A DNA stretch of 64,000 bases from Gnetum montanum. Lineage: Eukaryota > Streptophyta > Gnetopsida > Gnetales > Gnetaceae. Location of the stretch: contig MNCI01011128.1 in the NCBI GenBank assembly GCA_015680685.1, forward strand, positions 145,563-209,562. The letters are read 5' to 3'. Shown here one piece after another: positions 22,321 through 34,026 of the stretch; position 1 is the stretch's first letter; every line of letters begins with the position of its first letter. The translations under genes and the position numbers were made by a program. The notes under the pieces are model-generated. The model searched no databases and was not told where the DNA came from. It saw only the letters and a list, made by a program, of their open reading frames with translations.

Positions 22321-22655
22321 ACCAGTTTAAGGTCTTGGCGGGCTGTCAGCAGATTTGAACATGCAATTGACATTAGGTCTACTAGTTTAAGGTCATGGTG
22401 AACCGTTAATAGGTTGTAAAGGTAAAGTTACTAGTTTAAGGTCTTTGCAAACAGTTAATAGGTTGATGGATAAGGTTAGTAGTTTAAGGTCTTTTCGGAC
22501 CGTTAACAGGTAGGGTTCATATAATGTTACTAGTTTAAGGTCTTTGCAGACCATGGTGCATAGGTTTTTGAATAAAGTTGCTAGTTTAAGATCTTTGCAG
22601 ACCGTGAATAGGTTTTTAGATAAAGTTACTAGTTTAAGGTCTTTGTGGACTGTGG
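22321..22655. repeat. Hairpin array upstream of antisense gene B (about 7 units)
   Basis: Units spaced about 45-60 bases apart carry (C/T)TAGTTTAAGGTC-loop-GACC(G). Perfect stems include GGTC/GACC near 22490 and GGTCT/AGACC near 22540. Variants such as GGTC/GACT keep pairing through G-T. Confidence 0.75.
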
Positions 22656-22838
22656 TGTGTAAGCTTCATATAGGTAGGTTTCTAATTTAAGCTAAGGTGA
22701 AATTTTTGGTTGGGCCCACCTATTTGTAAACAGGAATGCTACACTATCGTAGATTTATGACATGCTAGTACTATGCTACACGGGGTGTCCCACATTACTC
22801 GAGGTGCAAAAATTGCAAGTTCTTTTCACTGTGTCAGC

Positions 22839-22846
22839 TATAAATA
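22839..22846 (+). promoter_or_regulatory. TATA box of antisense gene B
   Basis: A perfect TATAAATA followed by GGGG, 140 bases before the ATG at 22979. It faces away from RT and towards the antisense gene, and lies just past the hairpin array. Element A has TATAAA in the matching place. Confidence 0.65.
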
Positions 22847-25333
22847 GGGGTTTACCCCTGGTAAACTTATCATTTTCATTGTCAAAGCGTAGAGCCCACA
22901 TCTAGAGCGTAGTACGATCGTGCCAAGAGAAAGTGAAATAGCGTAGCATAGCAGCCGACAGCATTTGCGAGTGAAGTAATGACACCTAAAGGTGAATGTA
23001 AGCATCGAGGGCTCGCTAAAGTGGATGAAGTCAAGGATACTTTGGGGTACCTAACTCAGGTGCGCGTTACAATGTGGGAGGAGACTTTATCTTATGTTGC
23101 CTTTTTTGTTCAGACTTTTGCAATCGTTATTATTGAAATCCACATCTTTTGCCACTATTTTGGTCACCATTTTGGCCGCTACGCTGCCATCGTAGCTGGT
23201 TAGCCACATTGACTGTATGGATGTTACGCTATAGCTGCATGCAGTATTTCCTTGGTCGCCATTGTTGCGACTGCCTTGTCAAAGGGGTTTGGGCAAGCTT
23301 GGGTAGCTTAGCGCATGGCTAGCGTAGCATGTCGCATTCAAGAGGGTTTTGGCCTTTTGCGTGATTTGACAAACAAGACACGTGTTTAACACTATACAAT
23401 GCGAGTTATTTTGTATAGCTGAATTATGGTTGGGACGGTTGTAGCATAGTAAACTCTTACTTGTCTGCACTTTGTAATGCTTTTACTGCGATATGCTAGT
23501 ACGTTGCAAGGTTTAGTAGGTTTTTCATATTGTTACGCTGTTAAGTCTGCAATACCGCTACGTTGCTAAATTTTTTAAGCTTGCCATATTGCCATGCTTG
23601 TCGTAGTAATGCATTGATTATATTGTGTTGCATGTCTGCCTGTTCTTGTTCATTTGCTTTAGTATGTATCATCTGAGCATTGTTGCATTATGTAAGGTTT
23701 GATGGCCATGCTACACTGCGAGGCTTGCTTTGTTGTTGTTTGTTTACATTTTTTTATTATTTTTTTGCGACTGTGAAATCTTGCTACGCTATATGCAATG
23801 AAAATGCCATGCTACGCTATACATAATGAGAGGGTTATGTTACGCTACATGTAAAATTTGCTTGTACATAGTGCTAACGTTTGGTTCTTTGTTGGTGTAG
23901 GGTTATGTTGAAACCCATTTTGATTGTCCTAGAAATCGTAGGAGTCATGTGCTACCTTAGCAAACCGATGGCCAATGTCCCTCCCCCTCACATACATGTG
24001 GAGCGGTAGGCGGTCTGGTTCCAGGAGTGTGCATGAGACTTCCTATAGTTCCTCCTCCATCATTTTAGTGTGATCGTTTAATCACACTTATTGGCAGAGA
24101 TAGTAGCCACAATCACAGGAATCTTGTTGCCTGGGGCAAACCAGGGTATTCTAAAATTTTTGATTGATGGATCAATCAGGGGCGAGCAAGCAAAAGGTTC
24201 CAACCAGCGTCCAAAAAGCCTAAGATGCTTAAGTTAGATTTGGGAGATGCCTAAGTATAAGTGTTACCACTTATACAATACATTGTTTGTTGCCTGCCAC
24301 ATGGGCACCTGCTTTCAAAACCCACCTGGAACCATTTACTATGCCGATGGGTGAGTTCTACAAAGGTATTTTATCATGTAATCTATGTTATGCTAGATAC
24401 AGGGATTAATAGTGTATACGTGCATTTTTTGTGTTACCATGTCTTTTATTGATAGGAGTGGTCTTCACGGTGACACAGATGCTTTGGCATTAACACAGAT
24501 GTCCCTACAAGAGTTTTCCTCCACTGGGAATGTGTGCGCCGGTGTGATACACTAGTTTGGAGGTGAGTTTAGAACATATCCAACCCAGTATTCCCAATTT
24601 TATGGGAAATGTAAAGAAGCTGGTTAGTTGGATAGGGAATGGGCATCCCACAGGCCGCTTACCATCGAAGACACGTTGGTGGATCTCCCACCATTTTCCA
24701 TGTCGTTTAAATCTGGTACACTAAAGTGTGCATTCACTACTAAATGTTTGAGTGATGTTTACATTTTTCTAACCCTCTTTCTCTTTTTATTTTTCATTTT
24801 TTGCAAATCATTTTAGTAGCAAAGAAATCCCAGGAGGTGACTGTGATTACCTCCGGGTGCAACGAGACCAACTTCTTTTTTAAGTACGGTGAGGTGGAGG
24901 AGACCTAGTGTTGGCTCTACAATGGGGCCCCAATCACACTGGTCCATAACCTTTAAGCGGCTGGGCTTATGGACTTGTTTTTGATGGTTAACTTGAGTGT
25001 CCCACCTGCTGAGATGCTTTCCCTAACTGACTTCTTCTCCGAAAAGGTAGACCGCTTCTACACACGTGTTTATGATGTATGCGTGGTATTTGATGTTAAT
25101 GATCAATTGTTCACAGATCTTTTCAACATCTCCTATGATGGTCTCCCTATGGGAGAAAAATCCAAGAAAGATGGATACAATCAGGAGGACATCGAGGAGT
25201 GGCTAGGGGCTACGATGGACCAAAAGGGGATTTATATTGAGAAAGTCAGGCTATGGGTGGCCAAAATGGTTTACCCTGTCTTCCATGCCCATGCCTTCCC
25301 CAAGCTACTGTCCCAAGGAAAAATCATTGGGAT

Positions 25334-25383
25334 TGAGCAGGCTCGGATAATGAGGGATTGAGCAGGCTTGGATAATGAGGGAT
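25334..25383. repeat. 25 bp tandem duplication in exon 4 of antisense gene B
   Basis: The word beginning ATTGAGCAGGCT and ending ATAATGAGGG occurs twice in a row with one mismatch. It shifts the frame and accounts for the whole exon-length difference from element A. Confidence 0.8.
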
Positions 25384-25949
25384 GTCATGGAAGAAGGGAC
25401 CCATTACAATTGGACCAAGAATCTTTGTAAAGGCATGCAGGCTGAAATGGTCAAGCTTCATGGGAAGCTTGAATCCCGTTTCAATGTACACCATGCCTCT
25501 TTCATAGCCTGTCTATGGAATTTTGCAAAATTCTTGGTAGTCCATGAGAATGGGGTCTGGGTACTACAAGATCGTAGCCAGATCTCCAAACCGTGGATCT
25601 ACTAAGTCTTCCATACTACCCGATCTCAGGATGCCCCAAAAGCTATTAGGGAGTCATTCTCAATGACGACCAGGGATTGGGTGGCATGCAACTTTCGAGC
25701 CAAGGACAATGTGGAAGAGGAATCCCCCATTACCGCCAGTAGTGTGACAAGGGGGGAACACCTCATTGTAGAGATGGTGATGACCAAGCTATAATGCAAG
25801 AGGTCCCACCCTACTGATGAGACCCCCCATACTAACGAAGAGAGGGGGAAGAAGTTGCAATTCAAGCTTCGTAGAGTGCAGCCTCCAGTTGGTAAGTATT
25901 CACTTCTTTTTTTATTTTGTTTTTATTTGTTGTTTAGCTAATGTTTGCA

Positions 25950-25983
25950 ATGCTGTGTTACGCTAGGTAGTGTAGCACAGCAT
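25950..25983. repeat. Near-perfect palindrome in an intron of antisense gene B
   Basis: Two 16-base arms around a 2-base centre (ATGCTGTGTTACGCTA / TAGTGTAGCACAGCAT). The only two departures are G-T wobbles. It uses the same TACGCTA/TAGC words as the LTR palindromes. Confidence 0.7.
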
Positions 25984-26476
25984 AGCATCTGCTTTAGGTT
26001 AGCATACTTTACTTACTGTGACTATGCTTTATCAATGGAGGAAGAAGAAGAAGAAGAGGGAGAAGAGGTGGTGGCCCCTACAACAGGGACGACTAGTGAA
26101 AATGAGGAGGCCCCAGCTACAGAGGTGAAGGCCCCTGCCAATAAGGAAGAGGCCCCTACTACATAAGAAAGGACCTCAGCTGGTGAGGAGGAGGTCTCCG
26201 TTGATGAAGAGGAGGAGGAGGAGGCCCCTGTCGATGAAGAAAGGGGCCTAGCCAATGACGAAGAGTCTCCTGGCAACCAGGACAAGGCCACTACTGATAA
26301 TCCTTTTGCAGAGAGTAGCTCAGTGTTGGAGGTGCACATGAATGTCAAGATGCTACTACGTTATTGGGTCAGCTAGAAGGAGAGGCACTCCATTTGGATG
26401 CTGGTGAGTTTGACCACATATTTGACAATGTGCCAATGGGCGACCCCCTACTATCACCCTTGAGGGTTTGCAGGGT

Positions 26477-26527
26477 AGGAGCTTTACACTGTCATTTATG
26501 TNAGGAGCTTTACACTGTCATTTATGT
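26477..26527. other. Contig join: single N flanked by a 25 bp exact direct repeat
   Basis: The word that begins AGGAGCTTTACACTG and ends TTTATGT stands on both sides of the N at 26502. This is what two overlapping contig ends look like when joined without merging. The extra copy is probably not real. Confidence 0.75.
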
Positions 26528-27559
26528 TATTCATCAACCCTATTATGGTTCTTTCTATTTTAACTAACATGTTTTACCATGCAGCTGATACCACTATTGA
26601 CACCTTCAGCTCATCCTCGATCCGCTTGTGACCATGGATTGAAACCCCTAATAAATTTACTTTCATAGAAGGGGTGGTCAATGACATGATCGACCGTGTA
26701 AGGTAGGTCGACCCAGAAATGGGTAGGTTAAAGTGCTACACTTGACTCTACATTACTGTTGCATTCACTATGCCTCTGTGACTAATGCATTTTTTATGTG
26801 TGGTTGGAAGCTTCTCATCTCAAGTGGAACCTTAAGCAGGTGGTCAAGGTCAACACTGTGCTTGCATTTCCACAGGAGGTAACTGAAGTACCTCTTCATG
26901 TATACGACGAGGCAAGCCAATGTGCGTTGTACTCAGCACACTCCTTGTGGAAATGCAGGTGCATGAATGAAGACCTCTAGAAATAGGTTCAAAGGCTTGA
27001 GAAGGAGAAGGCCAACCTGACCGCCGAGGTGGAAGATCTCCGCTCTAGAAATGAATTCCTGTTGGCCTAAGATACCAACCATGGTAATTAGCGCATAATC
27101 ACCATTGACTAGGTGAGGTACTAGATGGCCATGCGGTGCAACAATGAGGCCACCTGTGAGATAATAGAGCAGCACATGCAAATGGACCTATTAGCCCAGA
27201 AGAACCAAGACTGGAGAGATTACAGTGCCAAGGTTTATGAGTGGGGGCAGGCACAAAAAACCATAAGCATATGTATAAGCTAAAATGTGCCACCTATCAT
27301 AACCAATACAGGGATGCCTCAGTCAAGTTACATACTCATGAGGTATTCCTTGATATTATTGGTGCTTCTGGAGCTTACGACAGGTTCATGAAATAGGTGA
27401 CAGTGAGTGAATCTCCCAAAAGGGAAGTGACCTTTCCTGCAGGTAAGACCACCACTACCGCCTTTTCTCCTAGACCCCCAAGATGGGCATCCATAGAGAA
27501 GGACAAAGTTGCTGCTAGCACTGATTTGGGTGACAGGAATTAGGTAGGTCTAGTCAGCC

Positions 27560-27690
27560 TGGTGGTAGGTCTGGATCGAATACCCCCCGAAATGGACTGG
27601 AATTAGGTTGACTAGTCCATTTGGGTGAAGAGGAGATCTTACGATGCCTAGTGGCAGGTCTAGATCGAATACCCCCCGAAATAGACGTGG
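27560..27690. repeat. About 90 bp duplication in antisense gene B
   Basis: The phrase TCGAATACCCCCCGAAAT with its flanks occurs near 27573 and again near 27662, each followed by (G/A)GAC. Element A has only one counterpart, so this is a local duplication in B. Confidence 0.55.
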
Positions 27691-28029
27691 GGCCATCTCA
27701 GGTCAGTCATTCTTTGGCATAGCAAAAATTTATTTTGTTGGAGTCTTTATTGCAGCTTTAGCTGACTAGTCCATTTTTTTATGGTGTAGGATCCAGGTGA
27801 GAACACAGGGCCTAATGAAGTGGGAAATCATGGAAGGGGCAAAGGGTCATAGCGTAGCAGTTAACTATTTTATTTTAATTCAAATAATGTTACAAACATT
27901 ATTAATTTGTGAAAGAAAAATTGAAATACGAAGAGATTTATTTTGCTTATGTGTTATGTGTTGTATCTATTTTTATTCTATTTTATTCTCTTTTTATTTA
28001 TGAATTGAATTCGTTAGGAACATCTCATT

Positions 28030-28215
28030 TTAGTTTAAGGCCATTTCAGGTCGTCATGATAGTTTAAGGCCATTTTGGACCATTGCTAGTTTTAGGCCAT
28101 TTCAGGCCATCGTTAGTTTTAGGCCATTTCGAGCCATCTCTAGTTTTAGGCCATTTTGGATTGTGGGATGATGGTAAGGGAAAATTTTTCCAATTTTAGG
28201 CCTTAGTAGGCCGTG
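28030..28215. repeat. Hairpin array downstream of antisense gene B (6 units)
   Basis: Units TAGTTT(A/T)AGGCC-loop-GGCC. Perfect stems include GGCCATTTCAGGCC and GGCCTTAGTAGGCC. Stems are GGCC-type, as at the same place in element A and unlike the upstream array. The remainder of 27853-28455 shows no coding signal. Confidence 0.7.
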
Positions 28216-28455
28216 GCATAATGCAAATGGAGGACATGTGAACAGTTTAAAAAATAAGTCAGACACTTAGCGTAAATGAGTGAATGTGAAGCAAGCAAGG
28301 AATAAATGTATAATGGGTGTTAATTGGGTAAGGAGCAGTGGAGTTGTTACACTACACTAGTAATGATCATCCTCGTAACTGCTTTCTAACCCATCGTGGG
28401 CTTGGCGACACGTAAGGTCGAGAGGCTTTATTGCAGTATTCTTCTACATTGTTTT

Positions 28456-28990
28456 CTACAACTTGAAAAGGCAACTCGGCCACATAGTTTCATTTTCTGA
28501 GTTGGCATCTTGGGCCAGCTCTTTTGTCCAATAATTAGTATCGGCAGAAATATGTGCCTCATTCTCAAAGGTTATGACCACTGAACCTTGCTCCATATCT
28601 ACATTATTTATTGCCTGGGTTGTCACTTTGTCACCGTGGATCAGCACCTCCCTGCCTGCGTAAGCTAGATGGATTTCTTGATGTATGGGTGAAGAGACAA
28701 CCCTTAGTTGGGCTAACCACGATCTCCCCAAGATCAAGTTAAACCCGGGCATCTCTTCCACCATGATAAACATTGCGCTTGTGGAAAACTGGTCCCCTTC
28801 CACAAAGTTAATGTGGACAGTGCCTTTCACCACTACCTACACCCTATTGAATGACTTCAGACATGACATTGTCATGGGTTTGATTTAGTCTACCAAACCT
28901 AGTTTGTCCAATATGCGGAACAAGATGACGTTTGTAGCAGCCCTATCATCAATGTGTACTCTTTGGATCTTATGTTCACTAACCTGAATT
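28456..28990 (-). pseudogene. Element B aspartic protease region
   Basis: The - strand shows IDDRAATNVIL (catalytic loop), then VKGTVHINFVEGDQ and FNLILGRSWLAQLRVVSSP, aligning with element A. As in A, the position normally held by Gly after the catalytic Asp pair is Arg. The frame is broken by stops at about 28840-28890. The downstream partner in - orientation is the 3' side of the antisense gene, not RT. Confidence 0.7.
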
Positions 28991-29012
28991 GTGATGAATA
29001 GGGGTGCTATCA

Positions 29013-31145
29013 TCACTTGATCCTTCTCAGGGTCTCATCACATAATATCAATTGGGATGGCCATGGTTCTTCAAGCGTAGAAGGAAGCATGATCGAATGG
29101 ATTGCTTTCTCCTCTACCAGCATGTTCTTGTCAACTGGTATGGACGTTAACATGCAAACCAAAGCTTCGCGGTGTGTGGTGGAAGTCATTACCATGTTAT
29201 ACAAGCTCAACGTTGTGTTCTTTTGTTTTAGAACCTATTTTACCTTAGTAAGAGCACTTAGGAGGTCCTGTCTGCCTCCCTATTTTTTACTACCCTTCTC
29301 TTCCTCCATACATCCTAGAAGGTGAATTTCCCAAGGAGGATCAGTTTTAGGTTTGGGGCTAGACCCTTTCGAGCGAGGTGGCAATGACCATGCATGTGTA
29401 GTGGCATTAACTTTTGGTGACGAGCCGAGCGTAGATGCAGAGGACGAAGGAGTAGGCTTGGAAGGACTTGGGGCGGTACGTTCCATAGCTGTTTCACTTG
29501 TCAGACACTCTTCCCATTTCCTTGAATGAGAAGGTTGTGATGTTGTCTTGTGTTGGTTTTGTGGGATGGGGGTAGTTGAGTGTTTTGGCCCCCTAATGAT
29601 GAATGGTGTTTGTTGTATTAGTGCAAGCGGTGGTTCAGTTCTAACTACAAAAGGTGCAGGGGTGGATGTCTGAGGAGGAACCTTAAGGACAAATGCTTGC
29701 TGCAATATCTTTGTTGCCATTGTTGGTGTCGCTACGCTACATTGAGGTACACAAACCACAAACGGCTACTGTGGCGGTTCTGGATTACCATCTACGCCAA
29801 TAATGTTAATGATGTACCCTACGTTGATACAATTGAGGGGGTCCTTTTAAACATGCATGGATTGATTTTCAAGGTAGATGATGTTGCTTTCATCCAACAC
29901 TAGCTTCCCCTGATCAATCATCTATTGAATGTCATGTTTTAAGGCTAGACAGTAATTCGTGTCATGACCACAAAGTTGGTGGTAGTCACAGAACCGCTCC
30001 AACCTGAAGTTCTTAGGAACTGGAGGCTCGTTGGGCATAGCCAAGGAGGGGTTCCTCAGAAGTTCATAATACCGCTGATGTTGTTTGGTCACCTCCTCTA
30101 ACATCCACTTATGTTGAATGTACCCCACCCCTAGCAATTACTTCAAAATTTTTGAAGGCTTGATAGGTAGCAGGGTGTACTTGGAGTGATCTTTACATTT
30201 GAAGTTGGGTTTAGGCAAGGTGGGTGTCTTGGGTGCTGAGGTGGAGGCTTAGGTAGCATTGCTTGGGCTAAGCGTAGGGTTAGTTGGCATTGTGGCTACT
30301 TTCTTGTTATTATTTTTGTTGTTGGGCTTGGCCTCGTTTGCCATGGTGGCCACCATGGCCGTTGCGACCTTACCCTTCTCTTTATCCTTTTTAGTATATG
30401 CATTTTTGTATGCAACATAGGCCAGATCCCTACTGGCTTTAGCCACATCTTGAATGCTTTTTGTTTGTGAAAAATCTTAACTAAGAGAGGGAAGGGCTAG
30501 GTAATATAGCTTGGATTTGATGAAATCATTCATCGTCCCCTTGAAGATGGCTAGCAAGTGGGTCTCCATAATAGGCTCACGAATCTCGTTCAAGGTAGCA
30601 CTCCACCATTGTATAAACCTATGCATTGACTCTAGTGGGTCTTTCTTAACTCCCATTAACTAATCCAGCGTGACTTCAGGTTTCAAGTTATACTTGAAGC
30701 GGGTCACTAACTAGGTCAGCAACTCCTCCAGTGTTGAGATGGAGGCGCATGGGAGCATGCAGTACCAGTCTAAAGCTTTGCTTGTTAGATACATAGCAAA
30801 GACATGAATAATGGTGTGTAGCCATTATTGCAGCAACAAAGATTTAGATTTAAATGCAACCAAATCTACGTTAGGGTCGCCATCCTCGTTTTATTTTGTA
30901 AATTGGGGAAGCAGCATCCCAGGGGATAATGTAAGCATAGGAACCACCGGGCTAATGGGGTCGTCATGGTAGAAATCCATGATCTTCACCGTATCAGAAC
31001 CTACAGCTTTGAGACACCTAACCTCTTTAGTAAGGGTCTGGATAAGTTGAAACGCTTGATCCAAACCCAGAGATGATGCAAACGGTTGTGGGGTTATGGG
31101 GGCAACCATCGTTTGTGGCATAGCGAGGGCAGCAGCTTGGCTCAT
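29013..31145 (-). pseudogene. Element B gag and gag-protease linker
   Basis: The recognisable part starts at 31145 and continues LDQAFQLIQTLTKEVRCLK, the capsid-like domain shared with A. Further on are a Lys-rich segment (KKDKEKGKVATAM) and one knuckle C-D-Y-H-x2-C-G-H-x3-Y-C followed by ALKHDIQ at about 29930-30000. A Pro/Thr-rich linker (29759-29280) leads to the protease-side segment at 29210-29013. The N-terminal block seen in A (16627-16265) has no clear counterpart. Multiple stops. Confidence 0.7.
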
Positions 31146-31739
31146 AGAGGGGGGTCATTGAGGCTACCCTTGTGAAGGGTGCTACTTGTGCAGTCCACCA
31201 CCTAGTGGGTGGTGTGGCTAGAGTAGTGGCTACTAGTAGTGCTGTAGGGTTGGTCATTTGCATGATCGATGGAATGGGCCACAGTCCCACGGTTGGTTGC
31301 AATACCTGCGGGACTTGGTATGTTTGGTGGTAAGGATGTTATGACATCTGGTGGGGCTGTGAGGTGGGGAGTAGAGTGGCTAGGATCCACCACGTGTTTG
31401 GGCCTAGACCTACTGCTAATGATGGAATAGATGCAAACAATGAGACAAGAGTGGAGGGTTTGGGCAATTGTGAAGTAGACGCAGTATGTATGTAGGGCAA
31501 CGTGGATGTAACTGGCGCTTGGTACAAGGATGGGACAGAATGAGGGGGGAGAATGCCTAGGTATGATACTAAAGGAGATGCCTGCTGATATGCAGAAATG
31601 GAGGAAATGAAAATAACAATAATAGTAAATAAATAGCATAACAAACTGGAGTAAGAAAATGCACCACCCCAAGGTCACGAATTCAATTCTTTGCCTTGTT
31701 CGAAAGGTGTACAATAGGTTATGCAACGCCAAAGATGCA

Positions 31740-33204
31740 CTACTTATTCAAATGTAACTAAAATGCTCAAGAAAAATTCCAACTATGCCTTTTGAAAGCC
31801 AACTTAAAAGCCAACTATAGCAAGAAGCCAACCAACCGATGTAGAAAAGCCAACAAGCCAACTGCTCTTGTAAATGTAAAAATGCCAACTATTTTAGCAA
31901 AAAGGCCCATCCTTTGAGCATTATTTGTTATGGTATTTATAGGGCCAGGAGTAAGCAATAAATGGGGCCTGGATGCTGCATGTCTTGGACCCCACAAGAT
32001 GCTAACGTGCCTGTAGCGTGTAGGTGTGCAATGCTGGATGTGAACTTGGCTACACTATGACTATACTGTCAGAACTGTATGTGCCGAGATCAGTGTGCTA
32101 ACAATGCAAAAAAAAAATGGAGCTTACACTCTAGGACTACGTCTTCCCTACTCTTACGAGTAGGGTCAAGCGTAGGAACAATGTTTTGGGAGCTAACCAG
32201 GGGGTGTGCAAAATGGAGTGGTATTGTTGATTTCACCAAGGAGATGCCAGAGTGAGGAAGATTGCTATCAACCAGTTCTAGAACTACCCAAAGACGTCTT
32301 GATGCTTCCGTACCATTGTTGTATTACTCACGCTATCGAGTATATTGGTGTAGCATAAGTGGCTGCTTACTACGTTGTGCTACGCTATGTAGTGTAGCAT
32401 AGCATAGCCACTGGCCGTAACTGAAACTTATATTGGAGCTAAAAGCATTTTTCTAAGGCTTAGTCATGCTAAAAATTACAAATTTTTTCCTTTATGTTGG
32501 GAAGCCTTTGAACTTGCTGAACTCATGTTTGAAACACCCTTGCTACTTTTGTATTGTTGCTACACTATGCTATGCTATGTAGCATAGCATAGTGTAGTAG
32601 CCAGCGTATCCTACTTTTTCATTCAATCCATCATTTTCTAGCAAGAAACTTTGCTCAAGGCCTGGGGCTAAGTGGGGCAATCGATTTTGGAAGCCAGAGT
32701 GTTTTCCGAGTGCAACTTTCTTATTAGAATCACTTTGCAAGTCGGGCCTTTTTGCTTCGCCTTTGCTATGCTACGTAGCGTAGCATAGTGTAGCACGTTG
32801 CGTTGATTGAATCTTGACTTGTTTTGCAATCATTATGTCAATTCGCACTTGGATGCTTGAGCAACTATCTTTCGAGGTTTGTTACGCTGCATAGCATAGC
32901 ATAGCATGGCAAACGTCTTCACTAGAAAACTTGTCGAACTACTTTGCTTATCCCAAACACTTTCGGCAACTCCTAGCATAGTTTTTGAGTAGACTGTCAG
33001 CCGGGTGAATTGTCCAGGTGGGTAGGCTGGAGAGTCCATCAGGCCTGTCAGCTCTGGAGATAGAAAACTTGCCGAATTGGACAGTCCAACCTCAGTGCCT
33101 ACATTTTCCTGCCGAACTTTCATGACGCTGCACTTGTGGAAGTCCTTGCCTAAATTCCAAGACCCTGTTGAGGTATGAGGATCCTGAAATTTTATGGTGT
33201 TGCT
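31740..33204 (-). mobile_element. Element B 5' LTR (internal end lost)
   Basis: The outer end (33110-33204) aligns with the outer end of the LTR at 18320-18417 (CCTTGCCTAA...AAATTTT...GTGTT). A - strand TATA box (TATAAATA) lies at 31935-31942. U3 contains strong palindromes. The inner end with the primer site is not recognisable, so the left limit is approximate. The junction with element C sequence is at about 33205. Confidence 0.5.
32560..32597. repeat. Perfect 38 bp palindrome in the B LTR
   Basis: CTACACTATGCTATGCTA, a 2-base centre, then its exact complement. A smaller perfect one (CTATGCTACG-TAG-CGTAGCATAG) lies at 32766-32788, and weaker ones at about 32379-32410 and 32880-32915. Confidence 0.85.
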
Positions 33205-33399
33205 AAAAAACAATTGAACCTAAACCTCAAAAGAAGGTAAGATTTCAGAAGGTGGGAACACAAGAAGAAATTTAGCCACAAATAGTAAATGAGGACGATC
33301 AACCAACTAGTTAAAAAAAACAACCATTACTCTCTAAGTAACTAGTTTTACCTCCTTTCCCTAAGCGATTACAATAGGATTTTACAACTAAAGCCCATC

Positions 33400-34025
33400 T
33401 TGAAAAAATGTTTAGTAAATTGTATTTGCATATCCCTTTAGAACAAGTAATAAAAGACACACCTCTTTATGCCAAATACTTAAGAGAATTATGCACTCGA
33501 AGAAGAAAGGAATAAATTCCTAAATAGGTTTATTTGGTTGAAAATCTTTCTCAACTTATACAAAATCATGAGATTCCAAAATACCAAGATCCTAGAGTCC
33601 CTACCATCCCAATCAAAATAAATGCCCAAGTAATTCAAAATGCCCTATTCAATTTAAGAGCCAACATTAATATCATGCCTCTTTAAATGGTTAGGTCACT
33701 TGATATACAAGATATCAAAGGATTAAACATGAAAATATCATTAACTAATGGTTCAAACGTAAAAGCCATAGGAATAGTAAAGGGACTTGATAATTGAGGT
33801 AGAAAAAGGAAAATACCCAATTAACTTTGCTGTTTTGGAAGTAAAAGATAATGATTGTTTTCTTGTTATACTAGGTAGACCTTGGTTAGCAATAGCTGAT
33901 GCTGTAATTAATTCTCGATCTAGACAACTTCAACTTTCCTTTTCCAATCTTACTTTTACACTAAATATATATGATAAGGTAAAAGAAGATCATTTAAATG
34001 TAGACTTGAAAGAAGCAAGAATTCT
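33400..34025 (+). pseudogene. Element C (Athila-like) protease region
   Basis: The + strand reads DTPLYAKYLRELCTRRR, the segment that precedes protease in plant gypsy pol. Then comes ALFNLRANINIMPL, aligning to the usual A-L-x-D-L-G-A-S-I-N-L-M-P, so the catalytic Asp has become Asn. The second half is in another frame after a one-base slip near 33795: EVEKGKYPINFAVLEV, then LVILGRPWLAIADAVI, the ILGRPFL-type motif. The sequence stops at an N (34026). The 268 bases before it recur inverted at 34254-34521. The next part of this pol is at 36990. Confidence 0.75.
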
Positions 34026-34026
34026 N

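Larger units (their letters stand above)
22979..27852 (+). pseudogene. Antisense intron-containing gene of Tat element B
   Basis: This is the second copy of the gene at 8097-12506. Exons by alignment: 22979-23091, 23901-24350, 24456-24715, 24817-25891, from 26036, from 26585, and 27790-27852. Exon 2 has exactly the same length as in A (450). Exons 1 and 3 differ by 6 and 15 bases. Exon 4 differs by 25, all explained by a 25 bp tandem duplication at 25334-25383. Conserved stretches include LKPILIVLEIVG, IWEMPKYKCYH, LMDLFLMVNLSVP, the acidic exon 5 (EEEEEEEGEE) and the coiled coil of exon 6 (LEKEKANLTAEVEDL). It is decayed by stops, a degenerate first donor (TTATGT), an exon 5 acceptor mutated AG to AA (26033-26035) and a frame slip near 26345. 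Function unknown. Confidence 0.7.
16889..33204 (-). mobile_element. Tat-lineage element B (integrase deleted)
   Basis: In - orientation the order is LTR (33204 to about 31740), gag (31145-29280), protease (about 28990-28456), antisense gene (27852-22979), RT and RNase H (22309-19899), hairpin array (19905-19611), 3' region and the LTR shared with A. Order and hairpin sites match element A, with clear sequence divergence. Two losses are visible. The integrase is missing, because the post-RNase H linker runs straight into the hairpin array near 19900. The primer site and gag N-terminus appear lost between 31.2 and 31.75 kb. Confidence 0.7.

Noticed and set aside
22321-22655. Regularly spaced short repeats that at a glance resemble a CRISPR array
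   Set aside because: Repeats vary in sequence, spacers are short and irregular, and the context is a plant retrotransposon with no cas genes. The conserved feature is the hairpin.
26022-26348. 108-codon - strand frame rich in Ser
   Set aside because: Mirror of the GAA/GAG-rich acidic exon 5 of the antisense gene.
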